Shown here piece after piece: positions 9,901-18,576 of a stretch of DNA of 64,000 nucleotides. A program made the position numbers and the translations under genes. A model generated the notes under the pieces. It was not told the origin of the DNA, searched no databases, and saw nothing but the letters and a program-made list of their open reading frames with translations. Position 1 is the stretch's first letter; every line of letters starts with the position of its first letter. The stretch is from an uncultured Dechloromonas sp. (lineage in GTDB: Bacteria > Pseudomonadota > Gammaproteobacteria > Burkholderiales > Rhodocyclaceae): positions 1 through 64,000 of the forward strand of contig NZ_CAMFKO010000019.1 of NCBI RefSeq assembly GCF_945957265.1. The letters run 5' to 3'.

Positions 9901-10082
9901 ACTTCCTCCGGCGAACGGCCCGGCGCTTCGGTGGCGATCTGCACCTGGACGTTCGTCACGTCCGGGAAGGCATCGACCGACAACTTCTGCGCCGCGTTCA
10001 GGCCAAAGAAGAAAAGGACCGCGGCAATGACCGCGACGACCAGGCGCTGCTTGAGCGCCGCGCGAACGAGAGACTCGATCAC
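6972..10082 (-). CDS. Heavy-metal-type RND efflux pump (CusA/CzcA family)
   Basis: The inner-membrane proton antiporter of a tripartite pump, 1036 residues with two homologous halves, each a periplasmic loop between TM1 and TM2 of its half. The family N-terminus (KLSVDAFPDVTNVQVQI) and porter-domain motifs are clear. The TM4 segment reads AIAIGLMVDGSVVVVENAF: the aspartate and glutamate of the central DG...EN are kept, but the first aspartate of the CzcA-type motif DFG is replaced, as in CusA-like pumps. Substrate is therefore not obviously Zn/Co/Cd. ATGA overlaps link it to the adaptor and the PII gene. Confidence 0.95.
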   Translation of the reverse strand: MIESLVRAALKQRLVVAVIAAVLFFFGLNAAQKLSVDAFPDVTNVQVQIATEAPGRSPEEVERFATVPLEVAMTGLPGLEEMRSLNKPGLSLITLVFSDKTNVYFARQLVMERLLEVGSRLPEGIAPVLGPVSTGLGEVYQYTLERADDGDKTLSEEELMKRRVAQDWVVRPLLRSIPGVAEINSQGGFARQYQVLVNPDKLRHFGLSVADVYQAVGRNNANAGGGVLPQYAEQYLIRGIGLVRDVEDLRAIVLKEKDGVPVYVRDVAEVQIGHEVRQGAVIKNGVTESVGGVVMMIAGGNAKEVVGRIKARVDEINGKGMLPDGLKIEPYYDRSELVDAALWTVTKVLLEGVALVVVVLFLFLGDVRSSLIVVGTLVLTPLLTFMAMNKLGISANLMSLGGLAIAIGLMVDGSVVVVENAFLQLGRTAKSGESQTRVILRAVVEVATPVIFGVGIIILVFLPLMTLQGMEGKMFAPLAYTIAIALAISLVLSMTLTPVMSTYLLKPPAHDGDHDTRLIAAMKQRYLKMLHWALGNEKKTVTLSVAVFALTVAMLPFLGTAFIPEMKEGSVVPGINRVPNISLDESIKMEMEAMRLVMQVPGVKSAVSGVGRGESPADPQGPNESTPIVSLKPRSEWPSGWTQDDIQDAMRDKLKALPGVQIVMAQPISDRVDEMVTGVRSDIAVKVFGDDLDQLKKVAGQIGKVAQSLQGAQDLRIERISGQQYLSIEIDRQAIARLGINVADVNDLLETAVGGKVATEIFEGERRFPGVVRLPERFRNNVEAISNILITSRNGAQARLADVARIAVVDGPAQISRELGKRRIVVGVNVKDRDLGSFVAELQQKVEAQIKLPDGYYLEWGGQFQNMERALGHLKIIIPITIAAIFFLLFLLFNSLRFATLIITVLPFASIGGIVGLFLTGEYLSVPASVGFIALWGIAVLNGVVLVSYIRGLREEGRSVREAVVEGAKLRFRPVMMTATVAMLGLIPFLFSTGPGSEVQRPLAIVVIGGLITSTLLTLVVLPTIYRWFDEEGIEA

Positions 10083-11218
10083 GATCCCTCCATTTCCTTG
10101 CGATTACGTTCGTTGTTCAGATGGAAGGCACCGTCCACCACCAGCTTTTCGCCGCCCTTCAGGCCACTCAGCAAGCTGCGCATGCCGCCCTGCTCCGGCC
10201 CCAGCTTGACCTTGAGCAGCCGGAAGGCGCCGTTGCCCTCGGCCACAAAAACATGGTCCTCGTCGTTTTGGCGCACCACGGCGCTGGCCGGCACCACCAG
10301 ACGCTCGACCGGCTTGGCCTCGATCAGCATGGAAGCGAGCATGGCTGGCTTCAGGCGGCCTTCACGGTTGTCCAGTTCGGTACGCACGAGGACGGTTCGC
10401 GTTTCCGGATCGATGGTCTGGCCGACGTAGATCAGTTTGCCAGTCAGCTTTTCGTTGCCCAGCGCCGGCACCTCGATATTGACGGTCTGCCCGGCCTTGA
10501 CCAGGCTGACCTGCTGCTCGGGCACCTGGGCCACCGCCCACAAACGGGACAGGTCGGCGATCACGAAAAGGGTATCGGCCGGCTGCACGACCTGGCCCTG
10601 CGCCAGCTTGCGCTCGACAACCACGCCATTCATGGTGGCGACGACCGGCGTCACCGAGTTGATCTCGCCCTGTTTGCCGAGGCGCTCGATGGCAGCCGCG
10701 CTGACGCCGAGCAGTTGCAACTGGTCGGACGCGGCGCGCGTTTCGGCCTGCGAAATCTTGTATTCACTCTCCCGACGCTGCAGTTCGGCAGCACCGATCA
10801 CATCCGCCTCGAACAAGGCCTTGGCCCGCTCGGCGTTGCGCCGGTTCAACTCCAGTTGCGCTCGCGCCTTCAGATAGGCCAGTTGCTGTTCCGACAACTC
10901 GCTGCTGTTCAGCTTGGCAAGCAGATCGCCTCTCTTGATGTTCTGACCCAGCCAGGCGTCGATTTCGGTGACCCGGCCGGTAATGGTGGCGCCAATCCGC
11001 GCCAGGCGATGTTCATCGAAGTCGATCCGACCGGCAACACGCAGGGTCTCGACCACCGGGCGCTTGCTGAGATCGGCCAGCTTGAGCTGCGACAGCAACT
11101 CCGGCGACGGAGCGACGATCATCGGATCCTGTGCCTGGGTGGTCGCCGTTTTCTGATCCTCTTTGTTGCAACCGATCAGCATGGCGGCCATCAAGGCCAG
11201 CAGCAGGGCATTCTTCAT
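10079..11218 (-). CDS. RND efflux periplasmic adaptor lipoprotein (CusB/CzcB family)
   Basis: A membrane-fusion protein of 379 residues that bridges the pump and the outer-membrane channel. It starts with a lipoprotein signal (lipobox LIGC, Cys17). The lipoyl/barrel halves (RIGATITGRVTEIDAWLGQ and TPVVATMNGVVVERKLAQG) flank a coiled-coil hairpin at about residues 105-165, followed by a beta-barrel. It overlaps its neighbours by 4 bases on both sides. The His/Met-rich metal-binding N-terminus of CusB is not seen. Confidence 0.93.
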   Translation of the reverse strand: MKNALLLALMAAMLIGCNKEDQKTATTQAQDPMIVAPSPELLSQLKLADLSKRPVVETLRVAGRIDFDEHRLARIGATITGRVTEIDAWLGQNIKRGDLLAKLNSSELSEQQLAYLKARAQLELNRRNAERAKALFEADVIGAAELQRRESEYKISQAETRAASDQLQLLGVSAAAIERLGKQGEINSVTPVVATMNGVVVERKLAQGQVVQPADTLFVIADLSRLWAVAQVPEQQVSLVKAGQTVNIEVPALGNEKLTGKLIYVGQTIDPETRTVLVRTELDNREGRLKPAMLASMLIEAKPVERLVVPASAVVRQNDEDHVFVAEGNGAFRLLKVKLGPEQGGMRSLLSGLKGGEKLVVDGAFHLNNERNRKEMEGS

Positions 11219-12459
11219 GGATTCTTTCCTCCCGGGGTAGCCCGCAGTCGTTCGATTTCGACCCAGGCAGCCGCCAGTTCGAAACGGGCGGTAATCAATT
11301 CGGCGCGCGCAGCCCGGAAAACCCGTTGCGCGTCGAGCACTTCCAAAAATCCTCGTTCACCGAAGCGATAGGCCGCCTCGGCAATCCTCAGGGCATTCTC
11401 GGCCTGACGGACGATGCCGGACTCCAGGGCAGTGACCTGCGCCTGGGCAATCTCGTATTGCTGGTAAGCCACGGCCAACTGCTGCTCGAGCGAGAACTCC
11501 TGAGCCGCCAATTCGTGCCGCAGGCGCGCCAGTTGGGCCGATGCCTCGCTGATCGGACCACTGCGGCGGTCCCACAGCGGCACCGAGACAACGACGCCGA
11601 AGCGCGAAGTCCGCATGTCCGGATCGTCGTCGTAGCCCCCCTTCACCGCCAGGCTGGGCCAACGCTGCCGACGCTCCAGTTCAAGCTGCTGCTCGGCCCG
11701 GGAAACCTCGGCCTTGGCTCGCGCCAGCGTCGGACTGGCCTCGGCCAGCGATTGGCGGACGACCTCGAGCTGAGGCAGGTCCGGCACTTCGCGCAGGGTA
11801 CCGCGCAAGGAATACTCCGCCGGCAAGCCTGAACCGATGCTCTGCCGCAAATGGGAACGTGCCTGCTCGGCGCGGAAACCGGCAGCCTGCACCGATTTCT
11901 GGGCGTTCAGCATTTCCGCATCGGCCTTGATCAATTCAAAGCGCGGCGCTTCGCCGGTTTCGACGCGCAAGGCGATGCGCGAACGGACGCCTTCCACCAA
12001 CCCCAGGTCTTCCCTGGCATTGCGCACCTCGGCATTGCGCCGCAGCACCTCGAAGTAGCGCAGGCGGACATTGGCCAGAAGGTCGGCCTCGAAGGCACGC
12101 AAACCAGCCTCGCTGGCCTGCACGCCAGCCTCGGCAGCACCGATACGCGAACTGCGCACCCAGGGCAGGTCGATGGGCTGGGTGAGCGTCGCGCTGCGCG
12201 CATCGCCGGAACTGCCACCTGCCGCCCGTGAACGTGCCGTCCCGGCCAGGTATTCGATTTCGGGATTGGGAAAGGCGCCGGCGCTGCGCACGGCATAACG
12301 TGCCGCGGCAAGCTGCTCGCGAGCGGCCATCATGCTGCGGCTCGAATCGAGCGCCAGTTTTTCCAAGTCCGGCAGGGCGTATTCCGGGCCGGCAGCTTCG
12401 GCCGCCACCGACACCCAGAGACAAATTAACAGAACGAAAAATTTATTGCGTTGCACCAT
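11215..12459 (-). CDS. Outer-membrane efflux channel (TolC/CusC-like)
   Basis: First gene of the RND operon, 414 residues. A signal peptide ends near AEAAG. Two repeats of the outer-membrane-efflux-protein domain are rich in long Ala/Glu/Arg helices (about 50-230 and 240-405). No lipobox cysteine is present, unlike CusC. It would form the channel through the outer membrane for the adaptor and pump. The ATG has no strong Shine-Dalgarno. The leader between the proposed transcription start and this ATG is about 175 nt. Confidence 0.9.
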   Translation of the reverse strand: MVQRNKFFVLLICLWVSVAAEAAGPEYALPDLEKLALDSSRSMMAAREQLAAARYAVRSAGAFPNPEIEYLAGTARSRAAGGSSGDARSATLTQPIDLPWVRSSRIGAAEAGVQASEAGLRAFEADLLANVRLRYFEVLRRNAEVRNAREDLGLVEGVRSRIALRVETGEAPRFELIKADAEMLNAQKSVQAAGFRAEQARSHLRQSIGSGLPAEYSLRGTLREVPDLPQLEVVRQSLAEASPTLARAKAEVSRAEQQLELERRQRWPSLAVKGGYDDDPDMRTSRFGVVVSVPLWDRRSGPISEASAQLARLRHELAAQEFSLEQQLAVAYQQYEIAQAQVTALESGIVRQAENALRIAEAAYRFGERGFLEVLDAQRVFRAARAELITARFELAAAWVEIERLRATPGGKNP

Positions 12460-12640
12460 GAGAGATATTCAGCAAACCTAATGCCACCACGACTCACCCG
12501 GAAACCCGGGAAAAACCAGAAACACCCGAACATCAGGCTACTGAAGCCCAGTGGAGAATCGATGAATTTGCCCGACGCAAGCGGCAAAGAAAAGACGCCG
12601 CACAAAATCGCACCAATCTTGTGCAACGCACCACAAACGC

Positions 12641-12691
12641 ATGATACCAAACCGTCAGTTTCGCGTCAGCTTGGCGTCAGAAATACGTCAG
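12641..12691 (-). promoter_or_regulatory. RND operon promoter with four 11-bp-spaced CTGACG repeats
   Basis: On the minus strand CTGACG occurs four times, at 12686-12691, 12675-12680, 12664-12669 and 12653-12658, each exactly 11 bases apart. A -10-like TATCAT follows at 12641-12646, and the third repeat is 17 bases from it, so it can serve as the -35. Direct repeats of 11 bp are the pattern bound by OmpR/PhoB-family response regulators. The first repeat overlaps the htpX stop codon. No regulator gene is nearby. Confidence 0.65.
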
Positions 12692-13572
12692 GTTCGGCGC
12701 GAATCCAGCGCGGCGATTCGTTCTTCCAGCGGCGGATGGGTGGCGAACAAGGCCATGAAGCCGCCCTTGCCACCGGCGATACCGGAAGCAGCCATGTTTT
12801 GGGGCAACGGTTCGGTGTGCAAGTTCCCCAGTCGGCGCAAGGCGTTCTGCATCGGCGCCGGCGTACCCATCAGGCTGGCGGCACCGGCGTCGGCGCGGAA
12901 TTCGCGCTGCCGGGAGAACCAGGCGACGATGACGCTGGCCAGGATGCCGAAGACGATTTCGCAGACAATGCTGGTCACCATGTAGCCGATGCCGGGACCG
13001 CTGCTTTCCTCGTCATTGCGGCGCAGAAAGCTGTCCACCACGTAACCGACGACGCGCGACAGGAAGACGACGAAAGTGTTCACCACGCCCTGGATCAGGG
13101 TCAGCGTCACCATGTCGCCGTTGGCGATGTGGGCGACCTCGTGGGCCAGCACGGCTTCGGCCTCCTCCCGCGTCATGCTCTGCAGCAGGCCGGTGGAGAC
13201 GGCGACCAGCGAACTGTTCTTGGTCGCCCCGGTGGCGAAGGCATTCGGCTCGCCGTCGTAGATCGCCACTTCGGGCATCGGCAGGCCAGCTTTCTTGCTC
13301 AGCCTGGCGACGGTATCGACCAGCCAGACCTCGGTCGAGGTGCCGGGATGCTCGATGACCTGCGCACCGGTACTCCACTTGGCCATGGTCTTCGACATGA
13401 GCAGCGAGATGAAGGAACCGCCAAAGCCGATCACGGCGGCGAACACGAACAACATGCCGACGTTGAGGCCGTTGGCGGTCAGGAATTTGTTGACGCCGAG
13501 CAGGCTGGTCACGACGCTGAGCACCAGCATCACGGCCAGGTTGGTCAGCAGGAACAGAACGATGCGTTTCAT
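12688..13572 (-). CDS. htpX: Membrane-bound zinc protease HtpX
   Basis: An M48B metalloprotease of 294 residues that degrades damaged or misfolded inner-membrane proteins. It has two N-terminal membrane segments ([20 protein letters not shown] and the next), the zinc motif HEVAH in [13 protein letters not shown], two later membrane segments, and the third ligand in REFRAD. The length equals the E. coli enzyme within one residue. I start at MKRIVLF since GGAGGA lies at good spacing; the ATG two codons earlier nearly touches that site. Divergent from nhaR. Confidence 0.96.
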   Translation of the reverse strand: MKRIVLFLLTNLAVMLVLSVVTSLLGVNKFLTANGLNVGMLFVFAAVIGFGGSFISLLMSKTMAKWSTGAQVIEHPGTSTEVWLVDTVARLSKKAGLPMPEVAIYDGEPNAFATGATKNSSLVAVSTGLLQSMTREEAEAVLAHEVAHIANGDMVTLTLIQGVVNTFVVFLSRVVGYVVDSFLRRNDEESSGPGIGYMVTSIVCEIVFGILASVIVAWFSRQREFRADAGAASLMGTPAPMQNALRRLGNLHTEPLPQNMAASGIAGGKGGFMALFATHPPLEERIAALDSRRT

Positions 13573-13608
13573 AGACATATCCTCCAGAGAGAAACGAGGC
13601 CGATGGTA

Positions 13609-13656
13609 TTGCATTGCAACAATCAATAAAACCGGAGCAAAATGAAGTATTACTTC
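13609..13656. promoter_or_regulatory. Two short palindromes between htpX and nhaR
   Basis: TTGCA-T-TGCAA (13609-13619) and GAAGTA-T-TACTTC (13644-13656) are perfect odd-length palindromes in the divergent intergenic region, the second 19 bases before the nhaR start. LysR-family regulators commonly bind such dyads near their own gene. That NhaR binds here is inference. Confidence 0.45.
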
Positions 13657-13675
13657 GTTTTTTTCTGTTGAAATC

Positions 13676-14584
13676 ATGAGCCAGATCAATTTCAAGCACC
13701 TGCACTACTTCTGGGTTGTCGCCCAGGAAGGCAGCATCACCCGCGCGGCCGATCGCCTCGGGGTCGCCATCCAGACCATATCCGGGCAACTGTCGCTACT
13801 TGAACGACAACTCGGCAAGGCGCTGTTCAACAGCCAGGGGCGCGGCCTGGTACTCAGCGATGCGGGGCGGGTCGCGCTCGGGTACGCCGACCAGATATTC
13901 CAGCTCGGCGACGCCCTGGTCGATGCCATCCAGCATAGCGACAGCGAATCGACCCTGCGCCTGCGGGCCGGCATTTCCGACGGCATCCCGAAGCTGCTTG
14001 CCTACCGATTGCTATCCACAGTAACCGAAATGCCGGCCGATGTCCGCCTGATCTGCGACGAAGGCGAATTCGAAACGCTGCTCGCCGACCTCGCCCTGCA
14101 CCGGCTGGACGTGGTGCTGACCGACCGCTCCGCGCCGGTCGGCGGCAACCTGAAGGTATTCAGCACCCGGCTCGGCGAATTCGCCACCGGGCTGTTCGGC
14201 ACCGCGGCGCTGCTGGAACGTTACGGCAAGGATTTCCCGGCCTCGCTCGACGGCGCACCGATGCTGCTGCCCACCCGCCACAATGCCTTGCGCGGGCGTA
14301 TCGACCGCTGGCTGGAGATCGCCGGCGTTCGCCCCAAGGTGGTCGGCGAGTTTGAAGACAGCGCCCTGCTCAACACCTTCGGACGGGGCGGCCTGGGCAT
14401 CTTCCCGGCACCGCTCGCCCTCGTCGAACAAGTAGCTCAGCAGTTGGAAGCACAGCCGCTGGGCGCCATGCAGGGGGTCAGCGAGCAGATCTACGCCATT
14501 TCCAGCGAACGCCGGATTCGCCACCCCGCTGTCGAAGCCCTGTGCGCCGCGGCGGCGCAGGACACCCCGGAGCCAAGGGTATAA
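13676..14584 (+). CDS. nhaR: LysR-family regulator of the NhaR type
   Basis: A 302-residue transcription factor. The winged HTH is at residues 1-62 ([42 protein letters not shown]), close to E. coli NhaR, which answers sodium and pH. The remainder is a LysR substrate-binding domain. No Na+/H+ antiporter gene is adjacent, so its targets here are unknown. It diverges from htpX, which raises the possibility of shared envelope-stress control. The TAA stop lies inside a TATAAT (14580-14585) that may serve the next gene. Confidence 0.88.
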   Translation: MSQINFKHLHYFWVVAQEGSITRAADRLGVAIQTISGQLSLLERQLGKALFNSQGRGLVLSDAGRVALGYADQIFQLGDALVDAIQHSDSESTLRLRAGISDGIPKLLAYRLLSTVTEMPADVRLICDEGEFETLLADLALHRLDVVLTDRSAPVGGNLKVFSTRLGEFATGLFGTAALLERYGKDFPASLDGAPMLLPTRHNALRGRIDRWLEIAGVRPKVVGEFEDSALLNTFGRGGLGIFPAPLALVEQVAQQLEAQPLGAMQGVSEQIYAISSERRIRHPAVEALCAAAAQDTPEPRV

Positions 14585-14619
14585 TGGGCATCCCCCAACG
14601 CACGTCCAAAGAAAAATCC

Positions 14620-15759
14620 ATGTCGCTGTTCCGCAAGACCGTAGTCCTCCTCCTCAGTATCGCCCTCGCCGCCCCGGCGTTCGCCCAACAACTCCCCGTG
14701 CCGCCCGCGCTGGCCGCCAAATCGTGGCTGCTGCTCGATCTCGGCTCCAACCAGGTGCTGACCACCGAAAAGCCGGACGACCGTCTCGAACCGGCGTCGC
14801 TGACCAAGCTGATGACGGCCTACCTGACGTTCGCCGCCATCCACAAGAAGACCCTGGCGCTGGAGCAGCCGCTGCCGGTTTCCGAAAAAGCCTGGCGCAC
14901 CGGCGGCTCCAAGATGTTCATCCGCGTCGACACGCAGGTTCCGGTCGAAGACCTGATCAAGGGCATGATCGTGCAGTCCGGCAATGACGCCTGCGTCACG
15001 CTGGCCGAAGGCATCGCCGGCAGCGAGGAGAATTTCGCGCAGATGATGAACCGCGAGGCCCAGCGCCTGGGCATGAAGAACAGCCACTTCATGAACTCGA
15101 CCGGTCTGCCCGACCCGAACCACTACACCACGGCGCGCGACCTGTCGCTGCTCGCCTCGGCACTGATCCGCGACTTCCCGGTCGAGTACGGCAAGTACTA
15201 CTCGATGAAGGAATTCCGCTACAACAACATCACCCAGCCGAACCGCAACCGCCTGCTCTTCATCGACCCCACGGTCGACGGCGTCAAGACCGGCCACACC
15301 GAGGCCGCCGGCTACTGCCTGATTTCCTCCGCCCTGCGCGACAAGCGCCGCCTGCTCTCGGTCATGCTCGGCACCGCTTCCGACAGCGCCCGCGCCAGCG
15401 AATCGCAGAAGCTGCTCAACTGGGGATTCATTTCCTACGATGCCGTCGCCGTGTTCGCCAAGGATCAGGAAATCGCCAAGCTGCGCGTCTGGAAAGGCGC
15501 GCAGAGCGAGATCAAGGCCAGCTTCCCGAACGATCTGAGCATCGCCGTGCCGAAGGGCTACGCCGACAAGGTGAAGTCCGATTTCGTCGCCGAGCCGCGC
15601 CTGATCGCCCCAATCGAGGTCGGGCAGAAACTGGGCACCGTCAAGGTCAGCATCGAGGACAAGCCGTACGGCGAATACCCGGTGCTCGCCCTTGAAAAAA
15701 TCGAACTCGGCAATATCTTCGTTCGCATCATCGACACCATCCGCCTGTGGTTCAACTAA
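14620..15759 (+). CDS. D-alanyl-D-alanine carboxypeptidase (PBP5/6 family)
   Basis: Trims the terminal D-Ala from peptidoglycan pentapeptides in the periplasm. The 379 residues begin with a signal peptide (to AFA). The active-site triad motifs are SLTK (Ser60), SGND and KTGH. The C-terminal domain of about 100 residues ends in an amphipathic helix (NIFVRIIDTIRLWFN), the membrane anchor of this family. The start MSLFRK begins the signal peptide. It is followed 4 bases later by a D-amino-acid aminotransferase, a common pairing in Betaproteobacteria. Confidence 0.95.
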   Translation: MSLFRKTVVLLLSIALAAPAFAQQLPVPPALAAKSWLLLDLGSNQVLTTEKPDDRLEPASLTKLMTAYLTFAAIHKKTLALEQPLPVSEKAWRTGGSKMFIRVDTQVPVEDLIKGMIVQSGNDACVTLAEGIAGSEENFAQMMNREAQRLGMKNSHFMNSTGLPDPNHYTTARDLSLLASALIRDFPVEYGKYYSMKEFRYNNITQPNRNRLLFIDPTVDGVKTGHTEAAGYCLISSALRDKRRLLSVMLGTASDSARASESQKLLNWGFISYDAVAVFAKDQEIAKLRVWKGAQSEIKASFPNDLSIAVPKGYADKVKSDFVAEPRLIAPIEVGQKLGTVKVSIEDKPYGEYPVLALEKIELGNIFVRIIDTIRLWFN

Positions 15760-15763
15760 GACC

Positions 15764-16651
15764 GTGACCGCCTACGTCGCCGACCCCGTCTACCTGAATG
15801 GCCGTTTCCTGCCGCTGGCGGAAGCGGGCGTTTCGCCGCTCGACCGCGGCTTTCTGTACGGGGACGGCGTCTATGAGGTCATTCCGGTCTATTCCCGGCG
15901 CGCCTTCCGCATCGACGAGCATCTGCAGCGCCTGCAGGCGACGCTGGACGGCATACGGATGGCCAACCCGCTGCCGGCCGCAGACTGGAAAGCCGTCGTC
16001 CTCAAGCTGATCGAAACCGCCCCCTGGGACGACCAGTCGATCTACCTGCAGGTCACCCGCGGCGCCGACGACAAGCGCGACCATGCCTTCCCGCCGGCGT
16101 CGGTGCCGCCGACCGCCTTCGCTTTCGCCTCGCCGCTGGTCACCACCCCGGCCGAGGTGCGCGCCAGGGGCGTCGCCGCCATCACCGTTCCCGACCTGCG
16201 CTGGTCGCGCTGCGACCTCAAGGTCGTCTCGCTGCTCGCCAACGTCCTGGCCCGCCAGCAGGCCGTCGACCAGGGCTGCGCCGAAGCGCTGCTGATCCGC
16301 GACGGCCTGATGAAAGAAGGCGCCGCCTCCAACATCTTCGTCGTCAAGGATGGCGTATTGCTCGCCCCACCCAAGACGAACCTGATGCTGCCCGGCATCA
16401 CCTACGACGTGATTCTCGAACTGGCCGCGACACACCGGCAGCCGCTCGTCGTCCGCGAAATCACCGAAGCGGAACTTCGCACCGCCGACGAGGTCTGGAT
16501 GACCTCATCGACCAAAGAGATTCTGGCCATCACCACCCTCGACGGCCAGCCAGTCGGAAACGGATCAACCGCGGGCAAGCCCGGCCCGTTCGGCGAGCAA
16601 ATGTGGCAGTGGTACCAGGACTTCAAGAACACCGTAATGCGCAAAGGCTGA
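15764..16651 (+). CDS. dat: D-amino-acid aminotransferase (fold-type IV PLP enzyme)
   Basis: Interconverts D-alanine and 2-oxo acids. The 295 residues carry the class IV signature: LDRGFLYGDGVYEV near the N-terminus, the PLP lysine in RCDLKVVSLLANVLA, and EGAASNIFVVKDG. I use the GTG at 15764, just after the carboxypeptidase stop, because upstream in-frame starts lie inside that gene; no strong ribosome-binding site is seen. Next to a D,D-carboxypeptidase, recycling of released D-Ala is a reasonable inference. Branched-chain or ADC-lyase activity is less likely. Confidence 0.88.
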   Translation: MTAYVADPVYLNGRFLPLAEAGVSPLDRGFLYGDGVYEVIPVYSRRAFRIDEHLQRLQATLDGIRMANPLPAADWKAVVLKLIETAPWDDQSIYLQVTRGADDKRDHAFPPASVPPTAFAFASPLVTTPAEVRARGVAAITVPDLRWSRCDLKVVSLLANVLARQQAVDQGCAEALLIRDGLMKEGAASNIFVVKDGVLLAPPKTNLMLPGITYDVILELAATHRQPLVVREITEAELRTADEVWMTSSTKEILAITTLDGQPVGNGSTAGKPGPFGEQMWQWYQDFKNTVMRKG

Positions 16652-16652
16652 C

Positions 16653-16922
16653 ATGGCTTCGTACAAGGACACCCTCCTCGAATTCCCCTGCGACTTCCCC
16701 CTGAAGATCATGGGCAAGGCGCACGACGAACTCGCCCAGGCGGTGCTCACCATCGTCACCAAGCACGCCCCCGATTTCGACGGCGCGACGATGGAAATGC
16801 GCGCCAGCTCCGGCGGCAACTACCTGAGCCTGACATGCACGGTGGTCGCCACCTCCAAGCCGCAACTTGACGCGCTGTACATGGAGCTGACCTCCCACCC
16901 CCTGGTCAAGGTCGTGCTGTAA
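16653..16922 (+). CDS. YbeD/DUF493 family protein
   Basis: An 89-residue ACT-like small protein. [41 protein letters not shown] and the LVKVVL end match the YbeD family. In many Proteobacteria it sits immediately before lipB, as here, where 1 base separates it from the lipB start. A regulatory role in lipoate metabolism has been suggested but is not established. Confidence 0.92.
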   Translation: MASYKDTLLEFPCDFPLKIMGKAHDELAQAVLTIVTKHAPDFDGATMEMRASSGGNYLSLTCTVVATSKPQLDALYMELTSHPLVKVVL

Positions 16923-16923
16923 G

Positions 16924-17541
16924 GTGACCATTGTCGTCAAACGCCTGGGCCGGGTCGATTACGAACCCACCTTCCAGGCCATGCAGGACTTCACCGCCAC
17001 CCGCGGCGCCGAGACGCCCGACGAGTTGTGGGTCGTCGAGCATCCACCGGTCTACACCCTGGGCCAGGCCGGCAAGCCCGAGCATGTGCTGCGCGACATC
17101 GGCATCCCCCTCGTCAAGATCGACCGCGGCGGCCAGGTCACCTACCACGGCCCCGGCCAGGTGGTCGTTTACCTGCTGCTCGACCTGTCGCGCCTGAAGA
17201 TCAAGGTCCGCGAACTGGTCACCGCCATCGAACAGGCGGTCATCGACCTGCTCGCCGACTACGCCGTCACCGCCGAGCGGCACGACGGCGCCCCCGGCGT
17301 CTACGTCGGCGCGGCAAAAATCGCGGCGCTCGGACTACGCATCCGCAACGGCTGCTCGTATCATGGTGTATCGCTCAATGTGGACATGGATCTCTCCCCG
17401 TTCGACGCGATCAACCCCTGCGGCTACGCCGGGCTGAAAGTCATACAAACCAAGAACCTGAATATTCCGCTTTCCGTAACAGAGGCCGGCGAGCACCTAA
17501 CGCAGCACTTGCTGCAGCAATTGGACAGACAACATGGCTGA
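16924..17541 (+). CDS. lipB: Octanoyl-[acyl-carrier-protein]:protein transferase
   Basis: Moves octanoate from ACP to lipoyl domains, the first step of lipoate synthesis. The 205 residues include [19 protein letters not shown], the catalytic lysine in [13 protein letters not shown], and the catalytic cysteine in NPCGYAGL. The start is GTG, one base after the YbeD stop. It overlaps lipA by 8 bases, so the pair is co-translated. Confidence 0.96.
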   Translation: MTIVVKRLGRVDYEPTFQAMQDFTATRGAETPDELWVVEHPPVYTLGQAGKPEHVLRDIGIPLVKIDRGGQVTYHGPGQVVVYLLLDLSRLKIKVRELVTAIEQAVIDLLADYAVTAERHDGAPGVYVGAAKIAALGLRIRNGCSYHGVSLNVDMDLSPFDAINPCGYAGLKVIQTKNLNIPLSVTEAGEHLTQHLLQQLDRQHG

Positions 17542-18505
17542 ACCCAAACCGGAAGGCGCAACCAAGCAAAAAGGCGTCAAACAAAAAGGCGAACTGAAGA
17601 CCGCCCGCATCCCCATCAAGATCGTTCCCGTCGACCAGCCGCTGCGCAAGCCGGAGTGGATACGCGTCAAGGCCGGCAACAGCGCCGGACGCTTCGGCGA
17701 AATCAAGTCCATGCTGCGCGAGAAGAAGCTGCACACCGTCTGCGAGGAAGCTGCCTGCCCGAATATCGGCGAATGCTTCGGCCGCGGCACGGCCACCTTC
17801 ATGATCCTCGGCGACATCTGCACGCGCCGCTGCCCGTTCTGCGACGTCGGCCACGGCCAGCCCCTGCCGCCCAACCCGAACGAGCCGGCCGAACTGGCCG
17901 ACTCGGTGTCCTCGCTGAAACTGCAGTACGTGGTGATCACCAGCGTCGACCGCGATGACCTGCGCGACGGCGGTGCCCAGCACTTCGTCGACGTCGTTCG
18001 CGCCGTGCGCGAGGCCTCGCCGAAGACCACCATCGAAACCCTGGTCCCCGACTTCCGCGGCCGCATGGACATCGCCATCGACATTCTCGGCGCCAGCCTG
18101 CCCGACGTGCTGAACCACAATATGGAAACCGTGCCCCGCCTCTACAAGCAGGCCCGCCCGGGCGCCGACTACGCCCACTCGCTGGCCCTGATGAAGCAGT
18201 TCAAGGCGCGCTATCCGCACGTCAAGACCAAGTCCGGCCTGATGGTCGGCCTCGGCGAAACCGACGAGGAAATCCTCGACGTCATGCGCGACCTGCGCGC
18301 CAACGACGTCGAGATGCTCACCATCGGCCAGTACCTTGCCCCTTCGGGCCATCACCTGCCGGTCAGCCGCTATGTCCATCCCGACACCTTCAAGATGTTC
18401 GAGGCGGAAGCGCTGAAGATGGGCTTCTCCGGCGCCGCCTGCGCACCGATGGTGCGCTCCAGCTATTGGGCGGATCAGCAGGCGCATAGCGCGGGAGTCG
18501 GCTAA
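17534..18505 (+). CDS. lipA: Lipoyl synthase
   Basis: A radical-SAM enzyme that inserts two sulfurs into octanoyl groups on lipoyl domains. The 323 residues contain the auxiliary-cluster cysteines [12 protein letters not shown], the radical-SAM motif CTRRCPFC, and the C-terminal RSSYWAD, whose serine binds the auxiliary cluster. A Lys-rich N-terminal extension of about 25 residues is ordinary for the family. A terminator follows at 18531. Confidence 0.97.
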   Translation: MAEPKPEGATKQKGVKQKGELKTARIPIKIVPVDQPLRKPEWIRVKAGNSAGRFGEIKSMLREKKLHTVCEEAACPNIGECFGRGTATFMILGDICTRRCPFCDVGHGQPLPPNPNEPAELADSVSSLKLQYVVITSVDRDDLRDGGAQHFVDVVRAVREASPKTTIETLVPDFRGRMDIAIDILGASLPDVLNHNMETVPRLYKQARPGADYAHSLALMKQFKARYPHVKTKSGLMVGLGETDEEILDVMRDLRANDVEMLTIGQYLAPSGHHLPVSRYVHPDTFKMFEAEALKMGFSGAACAPMVRSSYWADQQAHSAGVG

Positions 18506-18530
18506 CTTTCACCCCCAAGAAAGAAAAAGA

Positions 18531-18558
18531 AAGGGCAGCCCGTTTCGGAGCTGCCCTT
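18531..18558 (+). terminator. Terminator after lipA
   Basis: A 9-bp inverted repeat AAGGGCAGC/GCTGCCCTT with a 10-nt loop, followed by TTGTTGTTTT. It ends the carboxypeptidase-lipA gene run and faces the convergent lipoprotein gene. Confidence 0.85.
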
Positions 18559-18576
18559 GTTGTTTTCGACCTAAGC

